DNA of 64,000 nt from Paulownia fortunei (taxonomy: Eukaryota > Streptophyta > Magnoliopsida > Lamiales > Paulowniaceae), in the NCBI GenBank assembly GCA_019321725.1, contig CM033107.1, forward strand, positions 15,739,445-15,803,444, read 5' to 3'. Below the pieces are notes generated by a model, which worked only from the letters and a program-made list of their open reading frames with translations, did not search any database and was not told the DNA's origin. Below are positions 60,743 through 64,000 of the stretch, piece after piece (within the stretch, counting starts at the first letter, position 1; every line of letters begins with the position of its first letter). A program made the position numbers and the translations under genes.

Positions 60743-63636
60743 TGTGATACCCGAACCTCTCACAACTCACTTATATGCATTACATGCTACTTATATGCTA
60801 ATTTGCATTAATATTTACATGGCATCTTATATAGCATTCTTAATCGTTAGACCTCTAATGCTATCACATGATATAAATGGTTGAGATCTTATAACCTAAT
60901 TAAGAAATTCTATATTTAAATAAGAAAAAGAATAGATTGGTTGATATATTGGATATTCATAGGTTATATATTATAATTTTGGAAGTGTTAAAGGTGTTAC
61001 TAGTAAGTTTATATGATTCGATTTAATTACATCGAGGTGTTTTAAAAGTATACATCCATGGATTAACATACTTGGGATATTGGACATGATATAATGTGAT
61101 TTAAGTGTTATAATATAAGGTCCATATGTGCATATAATTTTAGAAATGCAAACTAGACAATCATTTAAGAATCCAATGTCAATCGGTTTGGAGATCGAAT
61201 GAACGGACATAGGAATTACCTATGGGAATGAATGATGACTAAGATAGGTTGTAACCAAATAAGAATATGTGAGACACACAAGATTAGGGCTGAAAGATAA
61301 GGGAGAAAATCAGATTATACCATTACATGCCACCTCAAGCTTTCTTATTAAGCTTAAGCTATCATCTCAAGCTAACACCTCAAACCCTTCACCCTTAAGC
61401 CACGACCAGACCTTCATTTCAGCCATTTTCATCTTCCAAACACACACCTTAAGGTATCCAAGTGCTCCAAATTGATTCCAAGTTGAAATAAAAGCAAGAA
61501 AAGCAAAGTTGAAGTGATTACCATCAAGTTTAACCTCAAAATCTGCATAGGTAACACTTATCTACGGTTTTGCCTTTGGTTTTCAGATTATTCTGAATGT
61601 TTTTATTGTTTACTAAGCTTTCAATATCTCTTATAAAGTGTTAGGAAGTTTTTAGTTAGACTTTGGTGCACAAAGAAAGGGTTCTTGATGACAAACACTT
61701 AATAGGAAATACTTGTGGCAGAAACTGTCACCTTACTGTTTTCTTGTGTTTTAGGCTTCAAAAGTGTATGGTATGTTGAATAAAACCTGTAATTATCATC
61801 ATATACATGTTTATATATGGGTTAAGAGTATTGGAATAAATTTTCATCGGTTAGAAATTGAAATAGGGCATGATATTGAAGGATGCTCAAAACTGTCACC
61901 ATCGAATTTCAGATTCTGTCCTATATGAAGTGGACTAGTTTTACAGTATTAAATCCATTATTTTTGGCAAGGATTTGACCTGGTTGTCTCTTTTTATATG
62001 TTATATAAGTGTGGTGAACATTTGGGAGTGATTGAATATACTTAAGGGTGCCAAAACCATTAATGTCACGGTAGGAAAAATCTGTTTCAGTATGCTGTGA
62101 AAGGAGCTGAACTTGGGAAGCTATATCCGTGAGTTTTAGCCATTCTATGACATGGTTACATTTTTTTTATGTTATATAAGTGTGATAAATTTTTTGGAGT
62201 GAATGAATATGTCTAAGGGTGTCAAAATCATCATGCACATTAATGTGGCAGCAAGAAAATGTGAAGTGGTGAATCTGTCCCATTTGGTTCATTAACATGT
62301 TCCAGCATAGATGTGGTGCATTTGATCCCTAAAATTTAGGAAAATGTTGTAATAGTTATAATACATCAATTAAGTGAGGTTAGTATACATTTAAGATGTG
62401 GAACAAAGGTACGTAGAAGGTTGTATTCGGTTATAGTTTCTGAGTGGTAAGGTTGTTTAGTTAAATTGAGATTCAAGATCTTTATACTATATTAGGTATA
62501 ATGAACTTGTTAATTGAGGATGGTGATTAATATCTTGTATTTTTACAGATTGTTTCACATCTAGGGTTGTGGAGTAATACTTAAGAACCTAGAAGTAACA
62601 CACAACCGATCAAAGGTAAGTAGAGATTCATTTGCAACTACAATGCATAGATATAGTAAATGTGTGATTTATAAGTAATACCATTGATCATATGTGCATA
62701 GCAGAGGGCATGCATTACTGTCATTCATGTCCATTGAGTATACATACAAGGGCATTGGCACGTGCATGCATCATATACAAGCATTGTGATAAATCGTGCA
62801 TTGCACGGCATGATTCTGAGAAAGGAAAATATTTTACTGACCACTACTAGTGCACCGAAACATGCATGGATTTGCATGCGTATGAGTGTGCATGGATTTG
62901 CATGCTTTTATGATTATTGGCCATTGGATTATGGCGATGTGCAGAGCTCTTTTTCGGTGCATGGGATAGTAGAATTGGTCAGGGGCCCAAGAAAGAAATG
63001 ATTTTGAGAGAAATATTTTGATGCATGGAATTGCATTGTGGGCATAACATTTTGAGATGCTTGACTTGATATTGTGGATTATTCTTTGACATACATAATC
63101 TTTACTTGCTGAGCATTAGCTCATATAGTTTATGCATTGTAGGTGAGTCTGGTGATACTTGATACCATGGACTTACTGGGCAAGCTGCTGGGGTTCCTAC
63201 AGGTTCTGAGGATCAGTGTACATGGATGACGACATGTTGGGTTGTGTTGCGGGCATATTCTAATTTTGACATGTATTATTATTATGTAAATTGCTAACTA
63301 TATATAAAGGGCTACAAGATGCAAAATGTCCTTACTTCTTCTAAAAGTAAAGGCTATTATTTTTATTTTTTAGTCTCTCGTATTATAATTTTGGGATGTC
63401 ATGTCCTATATAACTCTTGAAATTTGATAGTAAATCAGCCTGAGAATAGCGTGACTGTGATGGGTGTTGTGTTTTTATATAAATGGTGATTTTTCTATAT
63501 AAAGGGTTATATGTGTGAAAATATTGTTTCTCAAAGTGCTACATTTGACAAAAGTAAATATATATATACACACATGTGCTACATTGTCAAAATTATTGCT
63601 ATACCAATATCTATATTTAGTGTTGGGGGTGTTACA
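60743..63636 (+). mobile_element. Solo Tekay LTR, subfamily A, TSD ATTGA
   Basis: A 2894-bp LTR running from TGTGATACCCGAACCTCTCA to GTGTTGGGGGTGTTACA. It is flanked by ATTGA at 60738-60742 and 63637-63641. It lies in copia pol. It is a more diverged subfamily A copy: its exon-like block (62549-62615) differs strongly inside but keeps both splice borders. Confidence 0.95.
62549..62615 (+). other. Candidate LTR internal exon (67 nt), diverged copy
   Basis: Preceded by TTGTATTTTTACAG, a stronger pyrimidine run than elsewhere, and followed by GTAAGTAGAG. Downstream are the arms of the inverted repeat (62638-62652 with 63128-63142). It is an inferred exon. Confidence 0.42.
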
Positions 63637-64000
63637 ATTGAGAAGGCATAGGAAACTTATCTCGTATCCTTCTTTTCCTATGGTGTCGTGGGACACTACT
63701 GCTTGGAGAGAACGATTCCAAGTTGAGTTGGCAATATGAACATCTTATCAATATAAGATGCCTGAGACAGTTCTAACATTCTGTTCTTGGAATCCCGAAT
63801 AATCTGAATCCCTATAATGTAATTTGCTTTTCCCAAATCCTTCATTTGGAATTGCTTAGCTAGCTAGTTCTTGACATTAGATTATATCTCACAATTATTC
63901 CTAATAAGTAAATATCTTCTACATAAATTATCAAGAATTCCATCTTTTGTCTATGATGTACTTGCACACACAAAGTTCATCAACATTTTGATCAAAACCA
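63637..64000 (-). pseudogene. Copia pol fragment (RT end)
   Basis: On the minus strand it carries the RT catalytic box as YVEDIYLLG (second residue pair changed from the usual DD to ED), then a frame change, MKDLGKANYIIGIQIIRDSK and ASYIDKMFI. It continues past the window edge. Together with 60677-60742 it is a single old copia element. Confidence 0.85.

Overview
This window is plant nuclear DNA, most likely from a eudicot with a repeat-rich genome. It is AT-rich and contains no recognisable intact host gene. Nearly all of it is made of LTR retrotransposons nested in, truncated by or recombined with one another: Ty3/gypsy chromoviruses (Tekay/Del type, with a C-terminal chromodomain), a Ty3/gypsy Tat-type element with a second RNase H and an antisense gene, an Athila-type gag remnant, and several Ty1/copia pieces. 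One hAT-type MITE is also present. The species cannot be fixed from the sequence.

Layout: 1-3219 is the 3' half of a decayed copia element with its 3' LTR. 3493-16694 is a minus-strand Tekay element (subfamily A'). Its left LTR holds a solo LTR (3786-6609, TSD TCATC). Its pol is split by two head-to-head LTR pieces (9869-12772). 16695-19027 is a copia leader, PBS and LTR on the minus strand. 19028-24848 is the least repetitive stretch and carries a hAT MITE (20072-20527) and a solo Tekay LTR (20953-23959, TSD TTGCT). 24849-41607 is a Tat element. An almost complete Tekay element (27672-37549, TSD CAGTT) sits inside its 91-bp tandem repeat. 41608-43400 holds decayed copia LTR pieces. 43401-57445 is a minus-strand double Tekay (LTR-internal-partial LTR-internal-LTR). 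57446-58408 is Athila gag. 58409-60676 is a pair of inverted copia LTR fragments. 60677-64000 is copia pol on the minus strand, interrupted by a solo Tekay LTR (60743-63636, TSD ATTGA).

How the parts would work: each element once made a gag shell, an aspartic protease, reverse transcriptase/RNase H and integrase, primed by a tRNA at the PBS beside the 5' LTR. None is intact now. The best copy (27672-37549) has about 1% LTR divergence over the first 390 bp, yet has lost its PBS and carries several frame breaks. The Tat element lacks gag, protease and RT but keeps a three-exon antisense gene with its own TATA box.

The most interesting signal is not a gene. The Tekay LTRs, across three diverged subfamilies, share (i) an exon-like block of 67-69 nt bounded by consensus splice sites, (ii) a 15-bp long-range inverted repeat just after its donor, whose other arm ends in a TTGTAG acceptor-like site, and (iii) inside that a second stem whose pairing is kept by compensatory changes while the enclosed sequence has been swapped. 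This suggests a conserved spliced and/or structured leader RNA encoded in the LTR.
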